From Bacteroidales bacterium (GTDB lineage Bacteria; Bacteroidota; Bacteroidia; Bacteroidales; GCA-2748055), in NCBI GenBank assembly GCA_023138875.1, contig JAGLOO010000040.1, forward strand, positions 1 to 64,000: a DNA stretch of 64,000 nucleotides, in the 5' to 3' direction. Position 1 is the first letter of the stretch, and each line of letters opens with the position of its first letter. The notes under the pieces are model-generated. The model did no database searches. It was not told where the DNA came from and saw only the letters and a list, made by a program, of their open reading frames with translations. A program made the position numbers and the translations under genes. Of the stretch, positions 46,897 through 57,932 are shown one piece after another.

Positions 46897-49800
46897 ATGA
46901 AAAGACCAATCATCGCATTTCTACTGGCAATAATCCCATATATACTTATTGCTCAGGTCGTTACAATAAGTGGAACTGTTAAGGATGATACCGAATCACC
47001 CCTCCCGGGTGTATCCGTTTTAATCGAAGGAACAAGCCATGGTGTCATTACCAACGTGGATGGAGAATTCCAGATAGAGCTTGACCCATCGGTCGCTAAA
47101 ACTATTAGTTTTTCTTTTATCGGGTTTAATACCGAAACGAGGGAAATTGCCGATGGTATTAGCTTTTATGAGATACAGCTGACCCCGAAATATACAGTGC
47201 TGGATGATGTTGTGGTGATCGGTTATGGTACACAGCGAAGAGGGGATGTTACCATGTCGATCTCTTCGGTGAAGGCTGAGGATGTAGCCTCTCCGGCAAA
47301 TATTTCACTCGATCAGGCGCTCCAGGGACAGGCTGCGGGTGTGGTGGTCATCCAGTCCACCGGGAAACCGGGTGCTCCGGTATCGATCCGGATCCGTGGA
47401 ACCACATCTATTAATGGTACAAATGAACCCCTATATGTTGTTGACGGGATCCCGATCATCACCAAGGCTGAAGAACTGACTACCGGAACTGTCCAGGGAT
47501 CAGACATTAACCCGCTTTCTTCAATCAACCCGGCCGACATCGAATCCATCCAGATTCTTAAAGATGCTTCCGCAACAGCCATGTACGGAGCAAGAGGGGC
47601 GAACGGAGTGATCCTCATTACAACGAAACGCGGTGAATCAGGAAAACTACAGGTTAATTTGATCAGTTCTGTTGGGGTACAGAAACTGGCAAAGAAACTG
47701 GAACTATTGAATGCAAAGGAATTGGCCGAACTAGGGAATAATGCAGTTACTGATGCCAGAAAGTATTATCCGGATATTGCCTATGGTGATAATTTCGCTT
47801 TTCCTGACAGGTTTGGTGAAGGTACCGACTGGCAGCGCGAAATATTCCGTCCGGCCTGGATGCAGAACCACCAGCTGTCACTCAGGGGTGGAAGTGAAAA
47901 TACCCGCTATTTCATGTCCGCGAACCTGATGCTCCAGGATGGGATTATCAAGAATTCAGATTTTAATAAGGGGACCTTCCGGATTAACCTGGACAATGAC
48001 CTTTCAGACAAGGTGAGAACGGGTGTTAACCTGAATTTCACCAACAGCATCAGCCATGGAGTAATCACCGGAGTACCCAACCAGTCGTCCAGTGTTACTG
48101 CGATGGCCATGCTTTTCAATCCGGCCCAGGAACCCTATGATGAAGATGGACCCGGTGGCTATACCTACGAGAGTAATACCATCAACAGGATCCCGAATCC
48201 CGTGGCAGAGATCAATGAAACGGACCGGGTTATCAATTCCAACCGTGCAATTGGCGATATGTTCCTGGAGTGGGATATGATTCCCGGGCTGCAGTACAAA
48301 CTAAAACTGGGTGTGGATGCATTTTTCACCAAGGAGCAACAGTATATACCCAGCTATATCAGAAGGGGTCAGGACAAGGGCAAGGGCTATAATGTGAATA
48401 TGCAGGGCCACACGTGGTTGATGGAGAACACCCTTACATATACCAAAGATTTAAACAGGCATCACCTTGTTCTGCTTGTCGGGCAGACTGCACAGAAATA
48501 TACATCAGAGAATACGGATATCGCCATTGAAAGGTTTGATGACGACAGGCTGGGATATTATAACCTGGGACTGGGACTGGACAAAACTGTAATGACAGGA
48601 TACAATACCTGGTCCATGCTCTCCGGGATCGGAAGGGCCATTTATAATTATGACAGCAAGTACTACCTGACCGTTTCGGGAAGGGCCGACGGCTCATCCA
48701 AATTCGGTAGTTCGAACAAATGGGGATTCTTTCCATCCCTCTCTCTTGCCTGGCGTGTGAGCGGAGAAGATTTCCTGAGCTCATCTAATGTCATAAACAG
48801 CCTGAAAATAAGAACAAGTGTGGGCTCTGTTGGAAATGAAGGCATTCCGCCGGGCAGTACAATCAGCCTTATGGGAAGCCTGCCTTACTTTTTTGGCGAG
48901 GATGCTGGTTCCAAGGTCCTAGGCTCCTATGTGTATTCTCTTAAAAATGATGAATTGAAATGGGAAGTAACTACCCAGTTCAATGCTGGTTTTGACCTCA
49001 GCATGTATGAATCAAGGCTCATGCTGACCACGGAGGTTTATCTTAAAAATACATCGGATCTCTTGCTATATGTACCCATTAACAGGTCATCCGGTTTTGT
49101 ATATGCATGGTCGAACGTGGGTGATATGAGTAACAAGGGCATTGAGTTTTCCCTGAACACGGTAAATATCTCCCGGGACTTTGTGTGGAGAACCAGGCTG
49201 AACCTGGCTTTCAACCGGAACCAGGTGACGGATCTTGCTCAGTCGACCGATATCTACGGGATCCCGATCATGAATATACTCGACTGGACCAAGATCAGTG
49301 CGGGCCAGCCAATCGGTGTTATTTACGGCTATAAGACAGACGGGGTCCTTCAACTAGATGAAGATCCGGCCGAACAGCCATTTTTCCCTTCAAAGATCAT
49401 TCGTCATGGTGACCGGAAATACGTGGACAAGAACCAGGATGGGGAGATCACAGCCGACGACTACTACGAGCTGGGGAATGCAAATCCCGATTTTTCATTT
49501 GGATTTAACAATCATTTCTCCTACAAAGGGATTACACTTGATGTCTATTTCCAGGGAGATATTGGCAATGAGCTGGTCAATTTCAACAAATTTCAGCTTG
49601 AGAGTTTTGATGGTTACCAGAACAATTCAAAGGTTGCCCTGGAGAGGTGGACAGAGGATAATCCAACCAATGATTATCCAAGGGCCAATGCCTCCCCACA
49701 CGGGAACTTCATGTCGGATATGATTGTTGAAGACGGATCATATGTCCGGCTGAAACAGGTAACCCTCTCGTATAGCCTTCCGGTACAGTGGTACAACAGT

Positions 49801-49980
49801 ATTGGAATCAGTAACATCCTTCTATCCCTGAGCGCTAATAACCTTTACACTTTTACCTCTTACTCGGGCTATGACCCGGAAGTTTCAATTTTCGGGGGCA
49901 GTGTATTTGGAAAGGGTGCTGATTATGGGGCCTATCCCATGGCCAGGACAGTGATGTTCAGTCTGAATCTAACATTTTAA
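46897..49980 (+). CDS. SusC/RagA-family TonB-linked outer membrane transporter
   Basis: ISGTVKDDTESPLPGVSVLIEGTSHGVITNVDGEFQIEL, VVVIGYGTQRRGDVTMSISSV, DQALQGQAAGVVVIQSTGKPGAPVSIRIRGTTSINGTNEPLYVVDGIPI. Confidence 0.97.
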   Translation: MKRPIIAFLLAIIPYILIAQVVTISGTVKDDTESPLPGVSVLIEGTSHGVITNVDGEFQIELDPSVAKTISFSFIGFNTETREIADGISFYEIQLTPKYTVLDDVVVIGYGTQRRGDVTMSISSVKAEDVASPANISLDQALQGQAAGVVVIQSTGKPGAPVSIRIRGTTSINGTNEPLYVVDGIPIITKAEELTTGTVQGSDINPLSSINPADIESIQILKDASATAMYGARGANGVILITTKRGESGKLQVNLISSVGVQKLAKKLELLNAKELAELGNNAVTDARKYYPDIAYGDNFAFPDRFGEGTDWQREIFRPAWMQNHQLSLRGGSENTRYFMSANLMLQDGIIKNSDFNKGTFRINLDNDLSDKVRTGVNLNFTNSISHGVITGVPNQSSSVTAMAMLFNPAQEPYDEDGPGGYTYESNTINRIPNPVAEINETDRVINSNRAIGDMFLEWDMIPGLQYKLKLGVDAFFTKEQQYIPSYIRRGQDKGKGYNVNMQGHTWLMENTLTYTKDLNRHHLVLLVGQTAQKYTSENTDIAIERFDDDRLGYYNLGLGLDKTVMTGYNTWSMLSGIGRAIYNYDSKYYLTVSGRADGSSKFGSSNKWGFFPSLSLAWRVSGEDFLSSSNVINSLKIRTSVGSVGNEGIPPGSTISLMGSLPYFFGEDAGSKVLGSYVYSLKNDELKWEVTTQFNAGFDLSMYESRLMLTTEVYLKNTSDLLLYVPINRSSGFVYAWSNVGDMSNKGIEFSLNTVNISRDFVWRTRLNLAFNRNQVTDLAQSTDIYGIPIMNILDWTKISAGQPIGVIYGYKTDGVLQLDEDPAEQPFFPSKIIRHGDRKYVDKNQDGEITADDYYELGNANPDFSFGFNNHFSYKGITLDVYFQGDIGNELVNFNKFQLESFDGYQNNSKVALERWTEDNPTNDYPRANASPHGNFMSDMIVEDGSYVRLKQVTLSYSLPVQWYNSIGISNILLSLSANNLYTFTSYSGYDPEVSIFGGSVFGKGADYGAYPMARTVMFSLNLTF

Positions 49981-49998
49981 ACCTTAAAACTGATCACG

Positions 49999-51462
49999 AT
50001 GAGGAAGACAATTATATTACTGGTTATTCTGTCATTCACGGGATGTGAGGGGTTCCTTGATGAAGATATTAGGGCAACCCACAATTATGAAAATTTCTTC
50101 CAGACTGAGGATGATTTGGTCAGGTTCTCAAACGGGATGTTTGGCGGTTTGATTATATGGACTTGGGAGGGAGGAGGTTTGTTCTTCAATAACTACTGGG
50201 TTTTGCAGGATCTGGCCTCGGACAACTGTCTCGAAAAAGGACCGGCCGTTGACATGCACGATCTGTCGAAGTTTACATTCGACCCTAACAATACTGTCTT
50301 TGATTTCAATTGGCGGGGATGCTATTATCTGATCAACTCTGCCAATGTCCTTCTGGTCGAATCTGAGAATATCACTGATTATTCAAACCCGGAGGTCAAA
50401 AACCACCTGCAGGGGGAAGCATATTTCATGCGGGGGATGCTCTATTTCGAGCTAGTTAAGCTATTCGGAGAACTTCCTCTTCAAACTTTCCCAACGGTAA
50501 CTGTTGAGAGTTCCCGGCTTGAAAGGTCACCCGTAACTGATGTGTATGAAAGCATAATTTCTGACCTAGAAAAGGCTGAGGAACTTCTGGAAGTAAATCC
50601 TTTTTCCAACCGGGAATTGGGTATGCCTACCCCAGGGACTGTTTCAGCATTGCTGGGTAAGGTTTACCTCACACGGGGGGCACTGAATAATGATCATGCT
50701 GATTTCAGTACAGCCAGGACCTTTCTTGATAAGGTGGTAGGCCAATATGAACTGGAACCCGAGTTCTCTGATATTTTCAAATTAGAGAATGCCAACAGGG
50801 GGGAGATCCTCTGGGCTGTAAATTTCAGTGGTACCCTGGGTGAGGGCTGGACCACCAATCAGTTCCTGGTCAGGCTGATGCCAACTACCATCTCCAGTGA
50901 GGGTATAAGGAACGGGCAGGGCTGGGAACGTCCCACACCCCATTTGTACGACAGCTATCTCCCTGGTGATAAAAGGAAGGATGCAACCTTCATTACCGAA
51001 TTTGATGGTGAAGATTTCGGTGAACCTTATATTCAGAAATACTGGGACAGGGAAGCAGAACCAGGGAAGCAGAACGGGGAATCCGATGCTGACTTCATTT
51101 ATTTGCGCTACGCTGATGTACTGTTGATGTACGCCGAAGCACTGAACGAGATTGGAGGCGGGCCGGATGCGGCAGCATATGATGCCATCAACCAGGTCAG
51201 GTTCAGGGCTGGTATAGACGACCTTACAGCTGGTTTGGATTACCAGGCTTTCAAGGACTCACTCCTTATTGAAAGAAGATGGGAATTTGTCATGGAGGGC
51301 CACCGCTGGTATGACCTGGTCCGCTTCGGGAAATTGCAGGAAGCGGTGTTGCTGGCCAAACCTGAGGCCAATGTGAAAGAACATCACATCCTTTTTCCTA
51401 TACCACAGAAGGAGAGGTATTATAATCCCCTCCTCACCCAGAATGATGGCTATTCGCAATAA
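49999..51462 (+). CDS. SusD/RagB-family nutrient-binding lipoprotein
   Basis: FTGCEGFLDED lipobox, YFMRGMLYFELVKLFGELPL, ERRWEFVMEGHRWYDLVRFGKLQEAV. Confidence 0.96.
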   Translation: MRKTIILLVILSFTGCEGFLDEDIRATHNYENFFQTEDDLVRFSNGMFGGLIIWTWEGGGLFFNNYWVLQDLASDNCLEKGPAVDMHDLSKFTFDPNNTVFDFNWRGCYYLINSANVLLVESENITDYSNPEVKNHLQGEAYFMRGMLYFELVKLFGELPLQTFPTVTVESSRLERSPVTDVYESIISDLEKAEELLEVNPFSNRELGMPTPGTVSALLGKVYLTRGALNNDHADFSTARTFLDKVVGQYELEPEFSDIFKLENANRGEILWAVNFSGTLGEGWTTNQFLVRLMPTTISSEGIRNGQGWERPTPHLYDSYLPGDKRKDATFITEFDGEDFGEPYIQKYWDREAEPGKQNGESDADFIYLRYADVLLMYAEALNEIGGGPDAAAYDAINQVRFRAGIDDLTAGLDYQAFKDSLLIERRWEFVMEGHRWYDLVRFGKLQEAVLLAKPEANVKEHHILFPIPQKERYYNPLLTQNDGYSQ

Positions 51463-51467
51463 CAGGT

Positions 51468-52850
51468 ATGATCAATTCATTTGAAAAATTCTGCCTGACA
51501 GCACTGTTCCTTTCCATCATCACGGTATTGCCCGGACAGCATGTGCTGACACCTGCTCCGGAGCATTTTGAAAAGTTCAACCACGTGGAGAACGGATGGT
51601 GCGCCTCCGATGCCACGATCTCCCTTCTGCTCCCCGACGGCAATAACCTCTGGTTGTGGGGTGATTGCATCATTGGTGAGAAGGAATCCACCTTTGATGT
51701 AAAAAACGAGACCGCTACAATGATCAACAACGCGGCCATAATAGAGGAGGATGGGGTTCTCACTGCATATTACCAGGGCAGCATGGCAGATCCTTCTTCG
51801 CTGATCCCCGGGGAAGGTGATGAATTTTTCTGGCCCGAACACGCCACCATTGAAAATGATACCCTAAAGATATTTGCAATACGTATCATTTATGAGGACA
51901 CGGGTATTCCCGGATTCAACTTTCGGGTGGGCACGACCCATATGGCGTCATTCACCTACCCAGAGATGCAGCACATCCGTACTGAGGAGATAGGGTACAT
52001 TACCGATTCTACCATGCGCTTCGGGACCTACGTCCTTGAGAAGGATGGATACAAATACATATTCGGCAAGAAAGATACGGTGGTAGACGGATATAAGTAT
52101 CCGGTTCCCATGCTGGCCAGGGTGGAAAACAGTGTGGATGAACCCTGGCAGTTTTTTGCGGGGGACAACCAGTGGTCATACAATTGCAGTGAGGCAAAGC
52201 CCATTGGCGACCGCCCCATGAGCGAATCCTACTTCGTCTACGAAAAGAATAATAAGTTTTACCTGATCATGCACGAGATCTGGCTCATCGGGGAATTGTA
52301 TATCCTTGAATCGGATCAGCTGACCGGACCATGGAACCGGGCATCTACAGGAGGCATCGAGAACAAATTTGCAGTGATCAGGCCCCACGGGAAGAATTTT
52401 ACTTACAATCTTTTTGCCCATCCTCATTTCAGGCAGGGTGAGGATATTCTTATCTCCTACAATGTGAATAACAGCGACTTCTGGCCCATATTCGATGATA
52501 CCAGGAATTACCGGGCCAGGTTCCACTGGTTGAATGTGGAAAGTGCAGTGAGCACAAGCATCCCGGATACACTCGACTATTACGATTCGGTGGTGGGGAT
52601 AAATGATCAGGGCTGGAATCAGGGTGGCCCTCTCCCTTCCATCAGCATACAGTCAGGCTTGCTGCATATCAAGGGAGTTACAGAGAAGTCCCGGATAGAG
52701 ATCTGCGGAATTGACGGGCGGAAATTCCTGAGCCGGCAGCTGGCCGGTGAGGAGGTCATAAGCTTAGAGGAGATCCCGGCTTACATGCTGGTGATCCGGC
52801 TCACCGGTCCAGGTGGAACTCAAGTACAAAAAGTGCTGAATATTAATTGA
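51468..52850 (+). CDS. Secreted DUF4185/DUF5005-like beta-propeller protein with T9SS-like C-terminal domain
   Basis: DATISLLLPDGNNLWLWGDCIIG; C-terminus IEICGIDGRKFLSRQLAGEEVISLEEIPAYMLVIRLTGPGGTQVQKVLNIN; paralogous to 59943 and 61896. Confidence 0.7.
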   Translation: MINSFEKFCLTALFLSIITVLPGQHVLTPAPEHFEKFNHVENGWCASDATISLLLPDGNNLWLWGDCIIGEKESTFDVKNETATMINNAAIIEEDGVLTAYYQGSMADPSSLIPGEGDEFFWPEHATIENDTLKIFAIRIIYEDTGIPGFNFRVGTTHMASFTYPEMQHIRTEEIGYITDSTMRFGTYVLEKDGYKYIFGKKDTVVDGYKYPVPMLARVENSVDEPWQFFAGDNQWSYNCSEAKPIGDRPMSESYFVYEKNNKFYLIMHEIWLIGELYILESDQLTGPWNRASTGGIENKFAVIRPHGKNFTYNLFAHPHFRQGEDILISYNVNNSDFWPIFDDTRNYRARFHWLNVESAVSTSIPDTLDYYDSVVGINDQGWNQGGPLPSISIQSGLLHIKGVTEKSRIEICGIDGRKFLSRQLAGEEVISLEEIPAYMLVIRLTGPGGTQVQKVLNIN

Positions 52851-52860
52851 ACCACAGGCG

Positions 52861-55857
52861 ATGAAAAAACTATTCATGGTATTGGCCCTTCTGCTTTCAG
52901 GCCTTTATATTTCAGCTCAGGAGGTGGAGCAAAAACAAGCTGTTGACTACGTGGATCCTATGATGGGTACAACTTTTGCCCGTTGGATGCTGTTCCCGGG
53001 AGTAAGCACACCCTTCGGGATGGTGAAACTCAGTCCCGATAACCAGCGTAAGGGCTGGAAAGCGGGTTATGAATACAAGATCGGTAATATTTCAGGTTTC
53101 AGCCATCTGCATTCGTGGACCATGGGCGGGCTCCTGACCATGCCGACAGTAGGGCCCCTGAAGATTACACCCGGATTGGAGAATGAACCTGACCAGGGAT
53201 ACCGTTCGAGGTTCAGCCATGACAATGAAATTGCACAACCAGGATATTATTCCGTTTTCCTTGATGATTACGGGGTGAAAGCCGAATTGACTTCAACCAC
53301 CCGGGCAGGCTTTCAGCGTTACACCTTCCCGGAATCTGAGGATGCCAGAATACTGGTTGACCTGCATATCCCGACGGAGTATGGATTTGAACTGTTTTAT
53401 GCCGTGATAAACAAGGTAAGTGACAGGGAAATAGAGGGATTTACCATTCAGCGAAGCATGCGTGGTGCACATTTTAATGATTTCATGTTGCATTTTGCCA
53501 TGCGTTTCAGCAAACCCTTTGATTCTTTTAACGGATGGGTGAAAGAAGAGATATTCAGGGATACATCCCAGATTGTCGTGATCTTCGGTGATCATGACAT
53601 AGGTGCCTTCCTGGAATTTAATACAGAAGAGGGGGAGGAGATCATGGTACAATCCGGGGTCTCACTCGTGAGCATCGAGCAGGCCCGGCTGAACCTTGAA
53701 ACGGAACTGGATCCCTTCGGCTGGGATTTTGATGCGGTTCGTGAATCGGGCCGGGAAGAGTGGAACGAGCTCCTGAGCAGCATTGAAGTGGAAGGGGGGA
53801 GCGAAACGGACCTGAAGAAATTCTACACCAATATGTACCGATCCTATGCCAGCCGGACCATCTGGAGCGATGTGAACGGGAAGTACATGGACATGTATGA
53901 AAAGGTCCAGCAGCTGGATGACCCCGCTTCACCCGTTTATGGCTGTGATGCCTTTTGGAATACCTTCTGGAACCTGAACCAGCTGTGGACCCTTTCCCAG
54001 CCTGATATTGCCAACAAGTGGGTCCGGTCGCTCCTGGAGATTTATGACAAGGGCGGGTGGCTGCCCAAGGGGCCCACGGGGATCGAGTATTCAAGCATCA
54101 TGGTTGCTTCACACGAAATCCCCCTGATCGTCAGTGCTTACCAGAAAGGAATCCGGAACTATGATGTTCAAAAAGCCTACGAGGCGATCAGGCATTGCCA
54201 GGTCACACCCGGGATGCTCCATGAAGGGGGTGGCCGGGTAGGCAACCGGAATCTCTCTTCTTACATGGAACTCGGGTATGTTCCTACCGAGAAGGGCCCT
54301 GTATCCAATACCCTGGAATATGCCTACGATGACTGGGCGCTTGGACAAATGGCCAAAGCCCTTGGGAATCAGTCTGACTATAAAACCTTCACGAAAAGGT
54401 CGTTTTCTTATAAGAATATATTCTACCCGGAAGAAGGATATGTCTGGATGAAAAAGGCGAATGGAACCTGGGTCGAGGATTTCACGCCTTTTGGTCACTC
54501 CGTGTTTTTCGGCCCTGGATTCGTAGAAGGCAATGCCTGGCAATACACCTATTTTGTTCCCCACGACCTGGCGGGCCTGATCGGCCTTCTCGGAAAGGAT
54601 GAGTTCAATAACAGGCTGGAGAAGGGATTCGAGAAGTCCCTTCCGCACAGGTTCAATTCTGAACATCTTCATGAGAACGGACTCCTCGGTGTGGGGATCT
54701 TACCCATCAATCATGGAAACCAGCCCAATATGCAGGCTGCATACCTGTTCAATTATTCTGGCAAACCCTGGCTGACCCAGAAATGGGTGCGGGAGATTAT
54801 GGATGGTTTTTACGGTGATGATATCCATGCCTGGCCCGGTGATGAGGACCAGGGGCAGATGGGAGCCTGGTACGTGATGAGCGCCATGGGTCTGTTTGAA
54901 ATGGATGGCGGGGCTTCTGTTGATCCTTTTTACGAGATTGGCAGCCCGATCTTCCCAAAGATCACCATTCACCTGGATGGGGACTATTACCCCGGGGGGA
55001 AGTTTGTCATTAAGGCAAAGAATGTTTCAAAGGAGAACATATACGTGCAATCTGCAGAACTTGACGGGAAAAAGCTGAACAGGCCATGGTTCCACCATTC
55101 GGAGCTTGTCGACGGCGGAAGCCTGGTGCTGGAGATGGGACCCGAACCCAATACGAAATGGGGGAGCAAACCGGAGGATGCTCCACCGTCACTGAGCGGA
55201 AACCTGAGCCAGGATGAGTTTGATGAAATCATGAGCTACGATAAGTTCAAGGAGGATATGGAGCTGTGGAACAAGGGCGTAAAGGCTTACTATTACCATA
55301 AGAAAGAGCATTTTGAAAGCCTTCCGGATACGGAAAACGAGATCATTTTCCTTGGTAACAGCATCACGGACAATTGTGAATGGGCCGAACTGTTCGGGAA
55401 TCCCCGGGTTAAGAACCGGGGCATTGGAGGGGATGATACAGACGGTGTGCTGGAACGCCTGAATGAAGTAACAACATCAGATCCGTCAAAGATTTTCATC
55501 CTGATCGGCACCAATGACCTGGCCTATGGAAAAACGGCCACTCACGTGCTGGAGAACATCGTGATCATGCTGGACAGGATCAAATCGGATTCACCCGAAA
55601 CCAAGGTATACCTACAGAGCATACTGCCCGTGGACGATGCGGTTCATTATACGAGAAAGAACAGCGATATCCTGCTCATCAACAGCGAACTGGAAAAATT
55701 AGCCAGGAGTAGGGGTGTTTCCTATATTGACCTCAATTCAGAATTCATGAATGAAGATGGAATACTGGATAAGGCCTACAGCATTGACGGTCTTCATCTG
55801 AATGGGAAGGGCTACCTCTTCTGGAAAGATCTGATCTCAGATTATGTAGATGAATAG
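52861..55857 (+). CDS. GH92 alpha-mannosidase-family protein fused to C-terminal SGNH/GDSL hydrolase
   Basis: VDYVDPMMGTTFARWMLFPGVSTPFGMVKLSPDNQ, SHLHSWTMGG, WPGDEDQGQMGAWYVMSAMGLFEMDGG; SGNH blocks FLGNSITDN, NRGIGGDD, IGTNDLAYG, DGLHLNGKGY. Confidence 0.93.
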   Translation: MKKLFMVLALLLSGLYISAQEVEQKQAVDYVDPMMGTTFARWMLFPGVSTPFGMVKLSPDNQRKGWKAGYEYKIGNISGFSHLHSWTMGGLLTMPTVGPLKITPGLENEPDQGYRSRFSHDNEIAQPGYYSVFLDDYGVKAELTSTTRAGFQRYTFPESEDARILVDLHIPTEYGFELFYAVINKVSDREIEGFTIQRSMRGAHFNDFMLHFAMRFSKPFDSFNGWVKEEIFRDTSQIVVIFGDHDIGAFLEFNTEEGEEIMVQSGVSLVSIEQARLNLETELDPFGWDFDAVRESGREEWNELLSSIEVEGGSETDLKKFYTNMYRSYASRTIWSDVNGKYMDMYEKVQQLDDPASPVYGCDAFWNTFWNLNQLWTLSQPDIANKWVRSLLEIYDKGGWLPKGPTGIEYSSIMVASHEIPLIVSAYQKGIRNYDVQKAYEAIRHCQVTPGMLHEGGGRVGNRNLSSYMELGYVPTEKGPVSNTLEYAYDDWALGQMAKALGNQSDYKTFTKRSFSYKNIFYPEEGYVWMKKANGTWVEDFTPFGHSVFFGPGFVEGNAWQYTYFVPHDLAGLIGLLGKDEFNNRLEKGFEKSLPHRFNSEHLHENGLLGVGILPINHGNQPNMQAAYLFNYSGKPWLTQKWVREIMDGFYGDDIHAWPGDEDQGQMGAWYVMSAMGLFEMDGGASVDPFYEIGSPIFPKITIHLDGDYYPGGKFVIKAKNVSKENIYVQSAELDGKKLNRPWFHHSELVDGGSLVLEMGPEPNTKWGSKPEDAPPSLSGNLSQDEFDEIMSYDKFKEDMELWNKGVKAYYYHKKEHFESLPDTENEIIFLGNSITDNCEWAELFGNPRVKNRGIGGDDTDGVLERLNEVTTSDPSKIFILIGTNDLAYGKTATHVLENIVIMLDRIKSDSPETKVYLQSILPVDDAVHYTRKNSDILLINSELEKLARSRGVSYIDLNSEFMNEDGILDKAYSIDGLHLNGKGYLFWKDLISDYVDE

Positions 55858-55882
55858 ATTTCCGTTTACCAGGAAAGCTTTT

Positions 55883-56536
55883 TCAATTTGATTCCTTAAG
55901 GGAACTGTTTACCCTTTTTTCAAATTCAGAGAATATTTCGAATACCAGGGGAGAAAAAATGACCTGGCTCATCATGATGGCAACGATCTCCCTTTCTGGG
56001 TCCACCCAGAAGAAGGTTTCAAACGCACCAAACCAGTTGTACCGGCTGGTCAGCTGACCCATGCTTTCATTGGCTTCAGTCAGGATCCGGAAGGAGCTTC
56101 CCTTTCCTCCGTTCAGCAAAGCCTGGCAGAAGAGATAGTAATCCCTGACAGATCAGCACAATCCGCTTCCCCCGCTGCAATAGCTTCTTGCTCCTGATAT
56201 GGGATAATCGGGATGGTAGAGCATTCCTCCCAGGTTCCCCACCGGAACAACGGTCGAATCAGGGTTCGCAACATATGCTGTAACCAGGTTGCAGTGAAGC
56301 TCATCCGGTAAGAAGAAATGAGTGCTGTTCATTCCCAGGGGCCTGGTGATCTCCCAGGTGATGTATTCATCCAGGGGCATGGTTCCCAGGCGGGCCATCT
56401 TGTCTTCCAGGGAGAATGAAAGGGTGGATGCATTGTCTTCGCCGGATCTTCTTCCGGTATCGCAGGCAGACAGCATGAGCATGGCTGCAATTACAAGCAG
56501 GTTTTTCGCTATATTTAAATGTTGGGTAAGTTTCAT
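55883..56536 (-). pseudogene. Serine hydrolase (beta-lactamase-like) lipoprotein with internal deletion and frameshift
   Basis: LMLSACDTG leader joined to MPLDEYITWEITRPLGMNSTHFFLP; then frame change to LFCQALLNGGKGSSFRILTEANESMGQLT...FGAFETFFWVDPEREIVAIMMSQ; SxxK region absent. Confidence 0.8.
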
Positions 56537-56731
56537 CTGGTGAGACTAAAAAAAATACAGCGATGAGCAGACATGCAATTTCGGATTCTCACCCCGCCAG
56601 GCAACAATTCCGGAAGCAAGAGCAGCATATGACCGAGCCAGGAAACAGGATCCCCTAAGTTCAGAAAATGAATTTCCCGGAATGATTAATTTCATATTTT
56701 CCAAATGAAAAGGTAATTTAGCTCAATAATA

Positions 56732-56749
56732 TGTCCATACATATGAACA
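56732..56749. promoter_or_regulatory. Operator variant TGTCCATACATATGAACA upstream of MFS transporter
   Basis: One mismatch to 45784..45801; 10 nt before ORF start at 56760. Confidence 0.68.
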
Positions 56750-56759
56750 TTATAAACAG

Positions 56760-57932
56760 ATGACAATGAAAAAACGAGTCTCACCGGCGATGATGATCCC
56801 GGTATTTGCCACCTTCTACGTAATGGGTTTCGTGGATCTGGTGGGCATGGCCACAGGGTACGTGAAAGAAGATTTCCAGCTGTCAGACAGCCTTGCCCAG
56901 CTGCTTCCCTCCATGGTGTTCCTCTGGTTTGCGCTTCTTTCCATCCCAACGGGCATATTCCAGGACCGGCGGGGCAAAAAGCTTACTGCGAACCTGGGAA
57001 TGATCCTGACAACCCTGGGACTTCTGGTACCATTCATTCATTATACCTACCTGACTTCCATTATCGGGTTTATGATCCTTGGGATCGGCAATTCTATACT
57101 GCAGGTTTCGGCAAATCCGCTCTTGCTGGACATATCATCCGACGATTCAAAAGCGGCCAACCTGAGCCTCTCACAGTTCATCAAGGCCAGCGCAGCCATG
57201 TTGGGGCCAATTATTACAGTTGCCCTGGTCAAATTAACCGGAAACTGGAAATTGATCTTTCCTGTCTATGCAGGGATCTCTGTTCTTACTGTTGTCTGGC
57301 TCTATGCTCAGAAGATTGAGGAATCCCGGCCCGAGAAGAAGCCTGCCACCTTCAGGTCGGTCCTATCGCTTTTCAGGATACCCTTCGTGGTGGTCATGGT
57401 GCTCTCGACCTTCCTGATGGTTGGATTCGATGTGGGGATCAACTCAAACATTGCCAATTTCCTCAGGACCAAGTTTTCCATCAGCCTTGAATCGGCCAGT
57501 TTCGGTATCTCTATCTATTTCGCTTCGCTGATGGCAGGGCGATTTGCCGGTGCAATTCTGCTCCGGAAGATCGATCCCAACAAATTTTTGATCTGGAGCG
57601 TGGTCCTTTCGCTGTTTGGACTTGCCGGGATTATTATTTCAGGTAACCTGGCAGTGACCCGGATCATGATTGTTGTCGCGGGACTTGGGTTTTCCAATAC
57701 CTTTCCCATCGTTTTCGCGAAAATTGTCGAGCAGATGCCGGAGTATGCAAACGAACTCTCCAGCCTGATCATCCTGTCGGTTATAGGAGGTGCGGTGGTC
57801 CCGCCAATTATGGGTGTGCTGAGCGACAACGCGGGAGTTACCGCGAGTATGCTCGTCCTGGTGTTTTGTATGCTCTACGTTCTCTTTGCCTCCTTGTATG
57901 CAATGCGCCATCATAAAAAAAGCCAGCCATGA
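56760..57932 (+). CDS. FucP-like MFS sugar transporter
   Basis: ATFYVMGFVDLVGMATGYVKEDFQLSDSLAQLLPSMVFLWFALLSIPTGIFQDRRGKK, GIGNSILQVSANPLLLDIS. Confidence 0.88.
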   Translation: MTMKKRVSPAMMIPVFATFYVMGFVDLVGMATGYVKEDFQLSDSLAQLLPSMVFLWFALLSIPTGIFQDRRGKKLTANLGMILTTLGLLVPFIHYTYLTSIIGFMILGIGNSILQVSANPLLLDISSDDSKAANLSLSQFIKASAAMLGPIITVALVKLTGNWKLIFPVYAGISVLTVVWLYAQKIEESRPEKKPATFRSVLSLFRIPFVVVMVLSTFLMVGFDVGINSNIANFLRTKFSISLESASFGISIYFASLMAGRFAGAILLRKIDPNKFLIWSVVLSLFGLAGIIISGNLAVTRIMIVVAGLGFSNTFPIVFAKIVEQMPEYANELSSLIILSVIGGAVVPPIMGVLSDNAGVTASMLVLVFCMLYVLFASLYAMRHHKKSQP

